Shown here: piece after piece, positions 17,641-25,254 of the stretch
How the letters are laid out: each line of letters opens with the position of its first letter
How positions within the stretch are numbered: the stretch's first letter is position 1
Assembly: GCF_000430545.1 (NCBI RefSeq)
Contig: NZ_AUMF01000023.1
Coordinates: 1-59,351 of the forward strand
Reading direction: 5' to 3'
DNA from: Tenacibaculum ovolyticum DSM 18103
GTDB lineage: Bacteria; Bacteroidota; Bacteroidia; Flavobacteriales; Flavobacteriaceae
Length of the DNA stretch: 59,351 bases
Position numbers and translations under genes: made by a program
The notes under the pieces: generated by a model
Told to the model about the DNA's origin: nothing
Database searches by the model: none
What the model saw: only the letters and a program-made list of their open reading frames with translations

Positions 17641-17666
17641 AAAAAAGACGCCTTTTAAGGCGCCTT
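17641..17666 (-). terminator. Terminator of the 38-aa micro-ORF
   Basis: Minus strand AGGCGCCTTAAAAGGCGTCT followed by a T run, about 27 nt after the stop codon of the 38-aa frame. Confidence 0.75.
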
Positions 17667-17692
17667 TACGTGTATATTATTAAGTAGAACTA

Positions 17693-17809
17693 TTAGTTCA
17701 TCATTAAATATTGCTTTTCACAGTAAATATCCTTATCCTTTTTTATGTAATAATCAAATCCTACTTTAAATAGGTTGTTGATAGTTTCGTTTAAATAAAT
17801 TAATTTCAT
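17693..17809 (-). CDS. Micro-ORF, 38 aa, with own promoter and terminator
   Basis: A minus-strand frame MKLIYLNETINNLFKVGF to a stop after QYLMMN. It is bracketed by a canonical -7 box TATATTTG (17845-17852) 35 nt upstream and by a terminator just downstream, so a transcript of the right size is very likely even if the peptide is not confirmed. An inverted repeat ATCAGTTAA (17824-17832) / TTAACTGAT (17892-17900) flanks the promoter. No family is recognised. Confidence 0.4.
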   Translation of the reverse strand: MKLIYLNETINNLFKVGFDYYIKKDKDIYCEKQYLMMN

Positions 17810-17844
17810 AATTTTTAATATTAATCAGTTAAATAATTATGATG

Positions 17845-17852
17845 CAAATATA
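17845..17852 (-). promoter_or_regulatory. -7 box for the 38-aa micro-ORF
   Basis: Minus strand TATATTTG, an exact TAnnTTTG match. Confidence 0.6.
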
Positions 17853-18061
17853 TATAAGTTTTGGAATAAAACAATAAAAAATTAAAATTAATTAACTGAT
17901 AGTCAACTAGTTGCGTTGTTTTTGGGGCGTGGAATTTTATTCTAGTATTTTACCTAGAAATTGAGTTTTAATGCAATGTTTTGTAATTCAATTGCTTAGT
18001 AGTCAAAGGATCTTAGTTTATATGTTTATAATTAAAATATCATATTTTTAAAATAGGGTAT

Positions 18062-18090
18062 AAAAAAAACGTCCAAGTAATTGGACGCTT
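18062..18090 (-). terminator. Terminator of the 42-aa micro-ORF
   Basis: Minus strand CGTCCAATTACTTGGACG followed by an eight-T run, downstream of the 42-aa frame. Confidence 0.8.
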
Positions 18091-18117
18091 TATATATTCT
18101 TAATTTTTATAATCAAA

Positions 18118-18246
18118 TCATGTTTCAAATTTGTTTAAATCAACATATAATGTCCGATATTGATAGATTGGACTATCAACACCTTCACAAAAACTAGATG
18201 CTAGTTTTGTTACTCCTTGTCGTATATGTAAATTTATTTTTTTCAT
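18118..18246 (-). CDS. Micro-ORF, 42 aa, with own promoter and terminator
   Basis: A minus-strand frame starting MKKINLHIRQGVTKLASS and ending LNKFET. A longer version to 18330 is possible but would run through the promoter, so the start at 18246 is preferred: the -7 box TATATTTG lies at 18254-18261, giving a nearly leaderless message. A terminator follows. It has one Cys (FCEG) and no signal peptide. Organisation is the same as the 38-aa unit 300 bp away, but the two peptides share only a loose MK-I-L start. Confidence 0.4.
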   Translation of the reverse strand: MKKINLHIRQGVTKLASSFCEGVDSPIYQYRTLYVDLNKFET

Positions 18247-18253
18247 TATGAGG

Positions 18254-18261
18254 CAAATATA
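18254..18261 (-). promoter_or_regulatory. -7 box for the 42-aa micro-ORF
   Basis: Minus strand TATATTTG, 8 nt before the preferred start codon. Confidence 0.6.
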
Positions 18262-18278
18262 CGATATTTTTAAAAAAT

Positions 18279-18300
18279 GATATAAATCATGATTTATATC
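18279..18300. promoter_or_regulatory. Perfect 22-bp palindrome, putative operator
   Basis: The 22 bases GATATAAATCA / TGATTTATATC form a perfect palindrome. It covers the expected -33 position of the 42-aa micro-ORF promoter and lies just before the operator repeats of the first small-RNA unit, so a dimeric regulator bound here could affect both directions. Confidence 0.5.
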
Positions 18301-18310
18301 GTTTTTATAA

Positions 18311-18353
18311 AAAGTAAGGGAACGCCTCACTAAAAGTAAGGGAGAACCTCACC
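18311..18353 (+). promoter_or_regulatory. Double 22-bp operator, copy 1
   Basis: Two tandem units AAAAGTAAGGG-N4-CCTCAC repeated with a 22-bp period. Each unit is itself an imperfect dyad (GTAAGG / CCTCAC). The array ends about 20 nt before the -7 box. Two same-face sites two helical turns apart are typical of LytTR- or response-regulator-controlled promoters; the binding protein is unknown. Confidence 0.6.
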
Positions 18354-18373
18354 AAGTTTTTATAAAGATGAAA

Positions 18374-18381
18374 TATCTTTG
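18374..18381 (+). promoter_or_regulatory. -7 box of small-RNA unit 1
   Basis: TATCTTTG, exact TAnnTTTG match, with a T-rich -33 region just after the operator repeats. Confidence 0.7.
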
Positions 18382-18385
18382 TACC

Positions 18386-18530
18386 GGTTAAAAACTACAC
18401 CTTGTTTAAAGGGTATATAAGCTAAAGGTTTATATTAATACGTCGGGGAAAATTCTATGAAAAAAATATTACTCTAACCAAAGTAAAAAAAGAAAGCTAG
18501 TCAAAAAAACACCTATTTAGGTGTTTTTTT
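18386..18530 (+). ncRNA. Putative small RNA, copy 1
   Basis: About 145 nt between a -7 box and a strong terminator (ACACCTATTTAGGTGT plus T run). Predicted hairpins are CCTT/AAGG and then ATATAA/TTATAT; between them and the terminator is an invariant stretch around ATACGTCGGGG. A seven-codon frame MKKILL (18457-18477) is present; in copy 2 it reads MKKLLL, so a tiny peptide is not excluded. No known RNA family is recognised. The 5' end is estimated. Confidence 0.55.
18503..18530 (+). terminator. Terminator of small-RNA unit 1
   Basis: AAAACACCTATTTAGGTGTTTT hairpin with a T run. Confidence 0.85.
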
Positions 18531-18672
18531 GTTTTTTATAATGTGTAATAAAGCTCAGTAGTTAAATATGTACAATTAAACATTTAGTTTTAAGTAGGTG
18601 GGCAACTCTTGTTGTTAGTTCGAGCATTACAGAAATCAAAATGATAAAAAACAATTTATATGGTGTTTATAA

Positions 18673-18715
18673 AAAGTAAGGGGGCGCCTCACTAAAAGTA
18701 AGGGTAAACCTCACC
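18673..18715 (+). promoter_or_regulatory. Double 22-bp operator, copy 2
   Basis: Same two AAAAGTAAGGG-N4-CCTCAC units as copy 1. The four spacer bases differ between copies (AACG/GGCG and AGAA/TAAA), while the GTAAGGG and CCTCAC blocks are unchanged, which marks those blocks as the conserved part. Confidence 0.6.
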
Positions 18716-18735
18716 AAGTTTTTATAAAGATGAAA

Positions 18736-18743
18736 TATCTTTG
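18736..18743 (+). promoter_or_regulatory. -7 box of small-RNA unit 2
   Basis: TATCTTTG, identical to copy 1. Confidence 0.7.
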
Positions 18744-18747
18744 TACC

Positions 18748-18894
18748 GGTTGAAAATTGCACCTTGTATAAAGGAAATATAATCGGAGGGTTTATATTAA
18801 TACGTCGGGGGAAATTCTATGAAAAAACTTTTACTCTAAACCAAAGTAAAAAAAGAAAGCTAGTCAAAAAAAACACCTATTTAGGTGTTTTTTT
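18748..18894 (+). ncRNA. Putative small RNA, copy 2
   Basis: Counterpart of copy 1, with hairpins CCTT/AAGG and AATATAA/TTATATT. The second stem keeps pairing although its loop and flanks differ from copy 1, which supports a structured RNA. The seven-codon frame MKKLLL lies at 18819-18839. Terminator at 18866-18894. The next gene, an ABC exporter, starts 148 nt downstream with its own upstream region. Confidence 0.55.
18866..18894 (+). terminator. Terminator of small-RNA unit 2
   Basis: Same ACACCTATTTAGGTGT hairpin and T run as copy 1. Confidence 0.85.
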
Positions 18895-19041
18895 GTTTTC
18901 TATAATAGCGTACATTTAAGATGTATAACCTTTCTTAAAGGTAAAGATTACACTTTTTGCTAATCTGTCATGTTAATTATAAATGGCATATATATTGACA
19001 AAAAATAGCTGATACTATTTTGTTAGTATAAAAAATAAAAT

Positions 19042-20811
19042 ATGAAGCACCTAGGTACAGTACCAAATAAGAATAAAAAGAAACCGAAAATTTCTATTAC
19101 TAAAGCATTTAAAACCATTATATGGCCTAAAAGAGGGTTAGTGTTTATTGGGCTAATATTAATTGTGGTGAGTAGATTGGCAAGTTTGGTTGCACCATTA
19201 AAAATAAAATCGTTATTAGATAACGTAATACCTAATAAAGATTATGATGAATTGTATAATTTATTATTTATTGTTGGTGGAGCTATTTTAATACAAGCGA
19301 TCACATCTTTTTTATTAACACGTATATTAAGCGTGCAAGCCCAGTATTTAATTTCTGAGTTACGAGCAAAAGTTCAAAAGAAGGTATTGTCTTTACCAAT
19401 AAGCTTTTTCGATAACACAAAATCTGGAGCTTTGGTTTCTAGAATTATGAGTGATGTAGAAGGAGTTCGTAATTTAATAGGAACAGGATTAGTTCAATTA
19501 GTAGGAGGAACAATTACAGCAGTAATTTCTTTGGTTTTATTAATTAAAATAAGCCCATCTATGACACTTTTTGTGATAATTCCCGTAGCTGTATTTGGAT
19601 TGATAGCTTTAAAGGCATTCAAATATATTAGGCCTATATTTAGAAACAGAGGTGTAATTAACGCTGAGGTAAAAGGACGACTAACAGAAACTTTAGCAGG
19701 TGTACGAGTAATAAAAGCCTTTAATGCAGAAAAGCAAGAAAATGAATCTTTTGAAAAAGGAGTTGATCTTTTATTTCAAAATGTTAAAAAAAGTTTAACA
19801 GCAACAGCAGTTATGACTAGTTCTGCAACATTTTTATTAGGAATTGCTTCTACAGGAATTATGGGAATTGGAGGTTACAAAATAATGACTGGCGAATTAA
19901 CTGTTGGAGATTTCTTATCATTTACTTTTTTATTAGGGTTAATGATTGCACCAATTGTGCAGATGAGTAACATTGGTAGTCAATTAACAGAAGCTTTAGC
20001 AGGTTTAGATAGAACTGAGGAGTTAATGAATATGGAAGCTGAAGAGGACGACGAAGAGAGAGTTATTGAACTAGAAGATGTTAAAGGAGAACTTATTTTT
20101 GAAGATGTTTCTTTTTCTTACGAAGAAGGAAAAGAAGTTTTAAAAGATATTAGTTTTAAGGTTCCGTCAGGAACTGTTACAGCTTTGGTTGGTAGTTCTG
20201 GTTCAGGAAAATCTACAATTGCAGGTTTGTCAGCAACTTTTTTAAATCCAAAATCAGGAAAAGTAACGATTGACAACAATGACATGTCAAAAGTTCAATT
20301 AAACTCTTATAGAAAAAACTTAGGAGTTGTTTTACAAGATGAATTTTTGTTTGAAGGAACTATTAGAGAAAATATTTTATTTCCAAGACCCAATGCAACC
20401 GAAGAAGAGTTACAAAATGCAGTAAAAGCCGCGTATGTAAATGAGTTTACTGATCGTTTTGATGAAGGTTTAAATACATTAATAGGAGAGCGAGGAGTAA
20501 AACTTTCAGGAGGGCAACGACAACGTTTGGCAATTGCAAGAGCAATTTTAGCGAACCCGAAAATTATTATTTTAGATGAGGCTACTTCTAGTTTAGATAC
20601 AGAAAGTGAAGCATTAATTCAAAAAAGTTTATCAGAATTAATAAAAGACAGAACAACCATTGTAATTGCACATAGGTTGAGTACTATTAAACAAGCAGAT
20701 CAAATATTAGTTGTTGAAGCAGGAAAGATAGTTGAAAGAGGTACACATGATGAATTGATAGCTGAAAAGGGGCGATATTTTGATTTATACACGTACCAAG
20801 CTAAAATATAA
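19042..20811 (+). CDS. MsbA-like ABC exporter (TMD-NBD half transporter)
   Basis: A 589-aa ABC half-transporter: basic N-terminus, six-helix exporter TMD (about 30-330) and a C-terminal ATPase with Walker A GSSGSGKST (about 383-391), signature LSGGQRQR, Walker B IIILDEA and the H-loop AHRLSTI. No N-terminal C39 peptidase domain is present, so it is not a GG-leader bacteriocin exporter. MsbA-like proteins move lipid A core or other lipids across the inner membrane; drug or peptide export is an alternative. It is followed by a terminator, so it is a single-gene unit. Confidence 0.87.
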   Translation: MKHLGTVPNKNKKKPKISITKAFKTIIWPKRGLVFIGLILIVVSRLASLVAPLKIKSLLDNVIPNKDYDELYNLLFIVGGAILIQAITSFLLTRILSVQAQYLISELRAKVQKKVLSLPISFFDNTKSGALVSRIMSDVEGVRNLIGTGLVQLVGGTITAVISLVLLIKISPSMTLFVIIPVAVFGLIALKAFKYIRPIFRNRGVINAEVKGRLTETLAGVRVIKAFNAEKQENESFEKGVDLLFQNVKKSLTATAVMTSSATFLLGIASTGIMGIGGYKIMTGELTVGDFLSFTFLLGLMIAPIVQMSNIGSQLTEALAGLDRTEELMNMEAEEDDEERVIELEDVKGELIFEDVSFSYEEGKEVLKDISFKVPSGTVTALVGSSGSGKSTIAGLSATFLNPKSGKVTIDNNDMSKVQLNSYRKNLGVVLQDEFLFEGTIRENILFPRPNATEEELQNAVKAAYVNEFTDRFDEGLNTLIGERGVKLSGGQRQRLAIARAILANPKIIILDEATSSLDTESEALIQKSLSELIKDRTTIVIAHRLSTIKQADQILVVEAGKIVERGTHDELIAEKGRYFDLYTYQAKI

Positions 20812-20831
20812 ATATTTTAAAAGCAGAAAAT

Positions 20832-20864
20832 AAAAAAGCGTGCTATTTTAGTACGCTTTTTTTT
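20832..20864 (+). terminator. Terminator after the ABC exporter
   Basis: AAAAGCGTGCTATTTTAGTA followed by CGCTTTT and a T run, 20 nt past the stop codon. Confidence 0.85.
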
Positions 20865-20939
20865 ATTTTAAAAGAACTTGTGTAAGTTTACAGCTAATAT
20901 TCGACTTTACTTTATAGAATATAAAAGAGTAATAAAAAA

Positions 20940-21707
20940 ATGAGAAAATTAGCCTTACTAATCGCAATTACAGTAATTTCTATTTCATGTAAAAAAGATG
21001 TGAAAAAAGAAACTGTAGTTAAAGAGAATTTAAAAGAAGAAACCACAAAAATAAAATACCCAAAAGCTTTAGCAGCTGTGTTTAAAAAACATGGAGGAAT
21101 TGATAGTTGGAATAAAATGAAAACATTGTCATATGGTGTAAATGGAGAAGAGCATACAACCGATTTGCATTCAAGAAAAGCAGTTGTTAACTCTTCTGAT
21201 TATTCTTATGGATTTAACGGAGAAAATACTTGGGTTTCAGACACGACAAAATTTAAAAAGGACCCAAAATTTTACTACAATCTATATTTTTATTTTTATG
21301 CAATGCCATTTGTTTTAGCAGATGACGGAATTGTATATTCTGAAGTAAAGCCATTAGAGTTTGAAGGAAAGAAATATCCTGGGTTTAAAATATCTTATAA
21401 AGCAAATGTAGGTAACTCATCTGATGATAATTACTTTATTTATTTTGATGAAACAACAAAAGAAATGAGTTGGTTAGGGTATACGGTTACTTACTTTAGT
21501 AAAAAGGCTTCTGATAAGTTTAGTCTTATTAGATATAATGATTGGGAAAATGTTAACGGTTTTTTATTACCAAAATCTTTAACTTGGTACCAAAAAAACG
21601 AACAAGGTAACCCAACTGAACCAGCAAGAAAGCCAACTGAATTTTCATTGCCTTTATTAAGTAAAGCATCATTAGCAGGTAGTTTTTTTGAAAAACCAAC
21701 AAAATAA
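20940..21707 (+). CDS. DUF6503-like outer-membrane-directed lipoprotein
   Basis: A 255-aa lipoprotein (signal peptide, lipobox SISC at about Cys17, then a Lys/Glu-rich tether). The body, rich in aromatic beta strands (YGFNGENTWV, NYFIYFDETTKEMSWLGY), resembles LolA/LppX-like lipoproteins that hold a hydrophobic ligand; I recall this type as DUF6503, with moderate certainty. Stop codon is directly abutted by the start of a 35-aa membrane peptide and then a symporter, so all three are probably one transcript. Confidence 0.65.
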   Translation: MRKLALLIAITVISISCKKDVKKETVVKENLKEETTKIKYPKALAAVFKKHGGIDSWNKMKTLSYGVNGEEHTTDLHSRKAVVNSSDYSYGFNGENTWVSDTTKFKKDPKFYYNLYFYFYAMPFVLADDGIVYSEVKPLEFEGKKYPGFKISYKANVGNSSDDNYFIYFDETTKEMSWLGYTVTYFSKKASDKFSLIRYNDWENVNGFLLPKSLTWYQKNEQGNPTEPARKPTEFSLPLLSKASLAGSFFEKPTK

Positions 21708-21815
21708 ATGAGTAACCAAAAGTATACTTGGAAAAAAGAGTACAGTTTTGTATTAATTGCAAACGTAATTTACATTGCGTTATTTTATATAATTACAAAT
21801 TTATATACGAACTAG
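21708..21815 (+). CDS. Small single-span membrane protein upstream of symporter
   Basis: A 35-aa frame starting MSNQKYTWKKEYSFVLIAN, immediately after the previous stop codon and 3 nt before the symporter start. Residues 13-31 form one hydrophobic helix preceded by basic residues. Small one-helix proteins before sodium/solute symporters are common in bacteria and often act as accessory subunits, which is the likely role here. Too short for most gene finders; the tight packing on both sides supports it. Confidence 0.7.
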   Translation: MSNQKYTWKKEYSFVLIANVIYIALFYIITNLYTN

Positions 21816-21818
21816 AAT

Positions 21819-23477
21819 ATGCAAAATATTGATTGGATTGTACTTTCGTTAACATTATTATTTATTGTTTTTTACGGAGTTTGGAAAACAAAAGGGAGTA
21901 AAAACGCAGAAGAGTATATTAAAGGAGGAAACGATAGTAAATGGTGGACGATTGGGTTGTCGGTAATGGCAACCCAAGCGAGCGCCATTACATTTTTATC
22001 TACACCAGGACAAGCATTTCATAGTGGTATGGGCTTTGTTCAGTTTTATTTCGGATTGCCAATAGCAATGGTTATTATTTGCTTGGTATTTATTCCGATT
22101 TATCATAAATTAAAAGTTTACACTGCTTACGAGTATCTAGAAGGGCGTTTTGACAAAAAAACAAGAACCTTAACTGCTATTCTGTTTTTAATTCAAAGAG
22201 GTTTAGCTGCTGGAATTACAATTTTTGCTCCCGCTATTATTCTATCAGCGGTATTAGGTTGGGATTTAGTAATGCTAAACATCATTATTGGTTTTTTAGT
22301 AATTATTTATACTGTTTCTGGAGGAACAAAAGCAGTAAGTGTTACTCAGAAACAGCAAATGGCAGTAATTTTTGCAGGAATGTTCATTGCTTTCTATTTA
22401 ATACTACAATATTTACCTGATGGAATTACTTTTACAAAAGCACTAGAAATTGCAGGAGCTTCTGATAAGATGAAAGTTATAGATTTCTCTTGGGATTTAA
22501 ACAATCGTTATACTGTTTGGACAGGGATTTTAGGAGGAACTTTTTTAATGCTTTCTTACTTCGGAACAGATCAAAGTCAAGTACAACGTTATTTATCAGG
22601 GAAATCTGTTAGAGAAAGTCAGTTAGGTTTAATTTTTAATGGATTATTAAAAGTACCAATGCAGTTTTTTATCTTACTGGTTGGTGTAATGGTGTTTGTA
22701 TTTTATCAATTTAACACAGCACCTTTAAACTTTAATCCAAAAGCAAACGATGCAATTGTAAACTCAGAATATGCTCTAGAATATAAAAATTTAGAGCAGC
22801 AACATATTCAAATAGAAAATAAAAAGAAAACATTAATTTTTGAAGGTTTAACAGATGAAAATAAAAAGCAACTTCAAGAATTAAATGAACAAGATAAATC
22901 GATAAAAAAGCAAGCAAAAGCAGTAATTACAAAAGCTGACGCTCAGGTAGAAACAAATGATAAAGATTATGTTTTCATTTATTTTATTCTAAACAATTTA
23001 CCAAAAGGCTTAATTGGGTTGTTATTGGCTGTTATTTTATCAGCAGCAATGTCGTCAACAGCTTCAGAATTAAATGCCTTAGCATCAACAACAGTAATCG
23101 ATTTGTACAAGCGTAACGTAGGTAAAGAGTATGATGATGCACATTATGTAAAAATGACGAAGTTGTTTACTTTAGGCTGGGGTATTTTAGCTATTTCGGT
23201 TGCTTGTGTGGCTAATTTATTTGATAACTTAATTCAGTTAGTAAACATTATAGGTTCTATTTTTTATGGAAATGTATTAGGTATTTTCTTACTAGCGTTC
23301 TTCTTTAAGTTTGTAAAATCGAATGCAGTTTTTATAGCCGCAATTATTACTCAGCTAATAATTATATATGTTTGGAAAGCAGACTGGTTACCTTTTTTAT
23401 GGCTGAATGCTTTAGGTGCTGGTTTAGTAATTTTAATAGCTTCTGCATTACAACTATTTTTTAATAAGAAAGAATAA
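21819..23477 (+). CDS. Sodium:solute symporter (SSS family)
   Basis: A 552-aa SSS-family transporter of about 13-14 helices with the family core GLSVMATQASAITFLSTPGQ (about 46-65) and SSTASELNALASTTVIDLY (about 409-427), which form the sodium site. Between helices at about residues 314-382 it carries a long charged, coiled-coil-like loop rich in Lys/Glu/Gln that is not needed by the fold. The substrate (sugar, amino acid, sialic acid, others) cannot be told. It overlaps the next gene by 1 nt. Confidence 0.87.
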   Translation: MQNIDWIVLSLTLLFIVFYGVWKTKGSKNAEEYIKGGNDSKWWTIGLSVMATQASAITFLSTPGQAFHSGMGFVQFYFGLPIAMVIICLVFIPIYHKLKVYTAYEYLEGRFDKKTRTLTAILFLIQRGLAAGITIFAPAIILSAVLGWDLVMLNIIIGFLVIIYTVSGGTKAVSVTQKQQMAVIFAGMFIAFYLILQYLPDGITFTKALEIAGASDKMKVIDFSWDLNNRYTVWTGILGGTFLMLSYFGTDQSQVQRYLSGKSVRESQLGLIFNGLLKVPMQFFILLVGVMVFVFYQFNTAPLNFNPKANDAIVNSEYALEYKNLEQQHIQIENKKKTLIFEGLTDENKKQLQELNEQDKSIKKQAKAVITKADAQVETNDKDYVFIYFILNNLPKGLIGLLLAVILSAAMSSTASELNALASTTVIDLYKRNVGKEYDDAHYVKMTKLFTLGWGILAISVACVANLFDNLIQLVNIIGSIFYGNVLGIFLLAFFFKFVKSNAVFIAAIITQLIIIYVWKADWLPFLWLNALGAGLVILIASALQLFFNKKE

Positions 23478-23935
23478 TGATTACAACTAGAGCAGCAATA
23501 CAAGAAGATTTACCAATCTTGTTAGAATTTGAGCAAGGACTGATTAATTTTGAAAGACCTTTTGATCCTACTTTAAAAGATGAGAAAATATCATATTACG
23601 ATATTAAAGCAATGATTTTATCTGATGATGTTGAGGTGATTGTAGCGGTAGATGGTAAGAGAGTCGTAGGTTCTGGTTATGGCAGAATTGATGAAGCAAA
23701 GCCATATCTAAAACATGCTAAATTTGTTTATTTAGGGTTTATGTTTGTTGACGATTCATACAGGGGTAAAGGAATCAATAAATTAATTATTGAGACTTTG
23801 TATGCTTGGGCAATTTCTAAAAATACATATGAAGTTCGATTAGATGTGTATGCTGATAACCCAGGAGCGATTAGAGCGTATGAAAAGGCAGGGTTTAGTA
23901 AACATTTAATAAATATGAGAAGAAACTTAAAATAA
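23477..23935 (+). CDS. GNAT-family N-acetyltransferase
   Basis: A 152-aa GNAT protein with the acetyl-CoA pyrophosphate-binding motif DDSYRGKGINKLIIE (about 93-107) and the C-terminal YEKAGFSK strand-helix pattern. The start overlaps the symporter stop (TAATG), so it is co-translated. The acceptor substrate is unknown; it may modify the solute imported by the upstream symporter, but that is only positional. Confidence 0.82.
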   Translation: MITTRAAIQEDLPILLEFEQGLINFERPFDPTLKDEKISYYDIKAMILSDDVEVIVAVDGKRVVGSGYGRIDEAKPYLKHAKFVYLGFMFVDDSYRGKGINKLIIETLYAWAISKNTYEVRLDVYADNPGAIRAYEKAGFSKHLINMRRNLK

Positions 23936-25126
23936 TTAATCTTTATCATTTAAATGCTTTGCAGTATAAGCACCCATACTAAAACAAGCTTGCAGTAAAT
24001 AACCACCTGTTGGTGCGTTCCAATCTAGCATTTCACCAATACAGAAATTATTTTTAAGTTTATGAAGTTCAAAGTTTTCATTTACTTCATTTAAAGAAAT
24101 ACCACCAGTAGTAGAAATTGCTTCATTTAATGGTGCAGCACTATGTATAATAAGTGGTAACGCTTTTATTTTTTCTGATAATATATTTTTATTAGTAAAT
24201 TCTTCTTTGGTTAAAGTTGCTTTTAGAAGATTAATTTGAGGGGTACTTAATTTTAATGTTTTTTTAAGTATGTCTTTTACTGTTCTTAATTGCGAAGCGT
24301 TTATCTTCTGAATTACTTCATTAAGACTAAACATTGGTTTTAAATCAAGATAAATCGTTGCTGTTTTTTTAGTTGAAAGTTGCGATTGTATTTCAGGGCT
24401 CAAGGCATAAATAGCATTTCCTTCTAATCCGAATTTAGTAATAACTAGCTCACCTTTTTGTATTTTATCTAAGCAAGATAAAGCGATGTTTTTTAAAGGT
24501 TGTCCTTCGTTTTTTAAGATGAATTCTTTCGGCCATTTAATTGCATATGCACAATTTGCAGGTAAAAAAGGAAGTGTATTTATTTCTTTGTTTTTAAATG
24601 TTTCTAACCAAGAGCCGTCAGAACCAGTAATTTTCCAACTAGCACCACCCATTGCAAAAATGGTATAATCAGTATTTATAATTTCATTGTTATTAAAAAT
24701 TAGTTCATCTTTAATATTCCAGCCTTTCCATTCATAATTGTATACTAATTGAACACCTTTATCAATTAAAAATTGTTTAATTTTAGTAAGAACTTCAATC
24801 GGCTTAATCCCTTTTTCTGGATACACTCTGTTGCTACTACCTACAAAAGTAGGAATACCAATAGTTAATAACCATTTACGTAAATCGTTATTTGTAAAAT
24901 GTAATAAGGCTTGTTTTAAAAAAATATCAGGAGTATATCTTGTAATCATTTTTTCAATAGCTTCTCCGTGGCTGAGGTTAAAGCCTCCATCACCAGCAAC
25001 AAGAAATTTCCTTCCTAACGATTTCTTTTTTTCATAAACAGTAATATTAAATTTATTAGCATCTAAGAAAGCAGCAGTAATAAGAGCAGAAGAACCTCCA
25101 CCAATGATCGCTATTGATTTTTTCAT
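23936..25126 (-). CDS. BaiN/HI0933-like flavoprotein (NAD(P)/FAD oxidoreductase)
   Basis: A 396-aa flavoprotein of the HI0933/YhiN (BaiN-like) family: N-terminal GGGSSALITAAFL dinucleotide fold, then the family signature GRKFLVAGDGGFNLSH (43-58) and the C-terminal TTGGISLNEV and APTGGYLLQ motifs. Its function in most bacteria is unknown. A -7 box TAACTTTG (25131-25138) lies only 4 nt before the start codon, so the message is probably leaderless. Convergent with the GNAT gene, stop codons abutting. Confidence 0.82.
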   Translation of the reverse strand: MKKSIAIIGGGSSALITAAFLDANKFNITVYEKKKSLGRKFLVAGDGGFNLSHGEAIEKMITRYTPDIFLKQALLHFTNNDLRKWLLTIGIPTFVGSSNRVYPEKGIKPIEVLTKIKQFLIDKGVQLVYNYEWKGWNIKDELIFNNNEIINTDYTIFAMGGASWKITGSDGSWLETFKNKEINTLPFLPANCAYAIKWPKEFILKNEGQPLKNIALSCLDKIQKGELVITKFGLEGNAIYALSPEIQSQLSTKKTATIYLDLKPMFSLNEVIQKINASQLRTVKDILKKTLKLSTPQINLLKATLTKEEFTNKNILSEKIKALPLIIHSAAPLNEAISTTGGISLNEVNENFELHKLKNNFCIGEMLDWNAPTGGYLLQACFSMGAYTAKHLNDKD

Positions 25127-25185
25127 AAAACAAAGTTAGCATTTGTTTTTTAAGAGGTGATAAAAATAGTTTATAAAATCAAAAA

Positions 25186-25222
25186 ATGCCCACAACCAAA
25201 GTAGTGGACATTTTATGATATA
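25186..25222 (-). terminator. Terminator after the DUF2911 gene
   Basis: Minus strand AATGTCCAC / GTGGGCATT hairpin followed by a T run, about 35 nt past the stop codon. Confidence 0.7.
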
Positions 25223-25254
25223 TAAGCGTAGTTAATTTTTACTAAAAATAAGAA

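Larger units (their letters stand above)
18304..18542 (+). repeat. Direct repeat unit, copy 1
   Basis: A 239-bp unit about 90 percent identical to 18666-18906 by eye. The operator, promoter, 3' part and terminator are almost invariant; most changes fall in two predicted hairpin loops. Confidence 0.9.
18666..18906 (+). repeat. Direct repeat unit, copy 2
   Basis: Second copy of the unit at 18304-18542, offset by 362-364 bp and in the same orientation. Confidence 0.9.
17152..19041. other. 1.9-kb intergenic region rich in small elements
   Basis: No ORF of normal size is credible here. From left to right it holds a plain stretch (17152-17433) with a short direct repeat GACAATAGTTTT, three minus-strand micro-ORFs (17434-17541, 17693-17809, 18118-18246) with promoters or terminators, a perfect palindrome at 18279-18300, and two copies of a 240-bp unit (18304-18542 and 18666-18906) that each look like a promoter, a structured short transcript and a terminator. 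Confidence 0.7.

Noticed and set aside
17152..19041. tRNA or rRNA genes in the large gap
   Set aside because: I looked for T-loop GTTCGA patterns and conserved rRNA segments and found none that fold properly.
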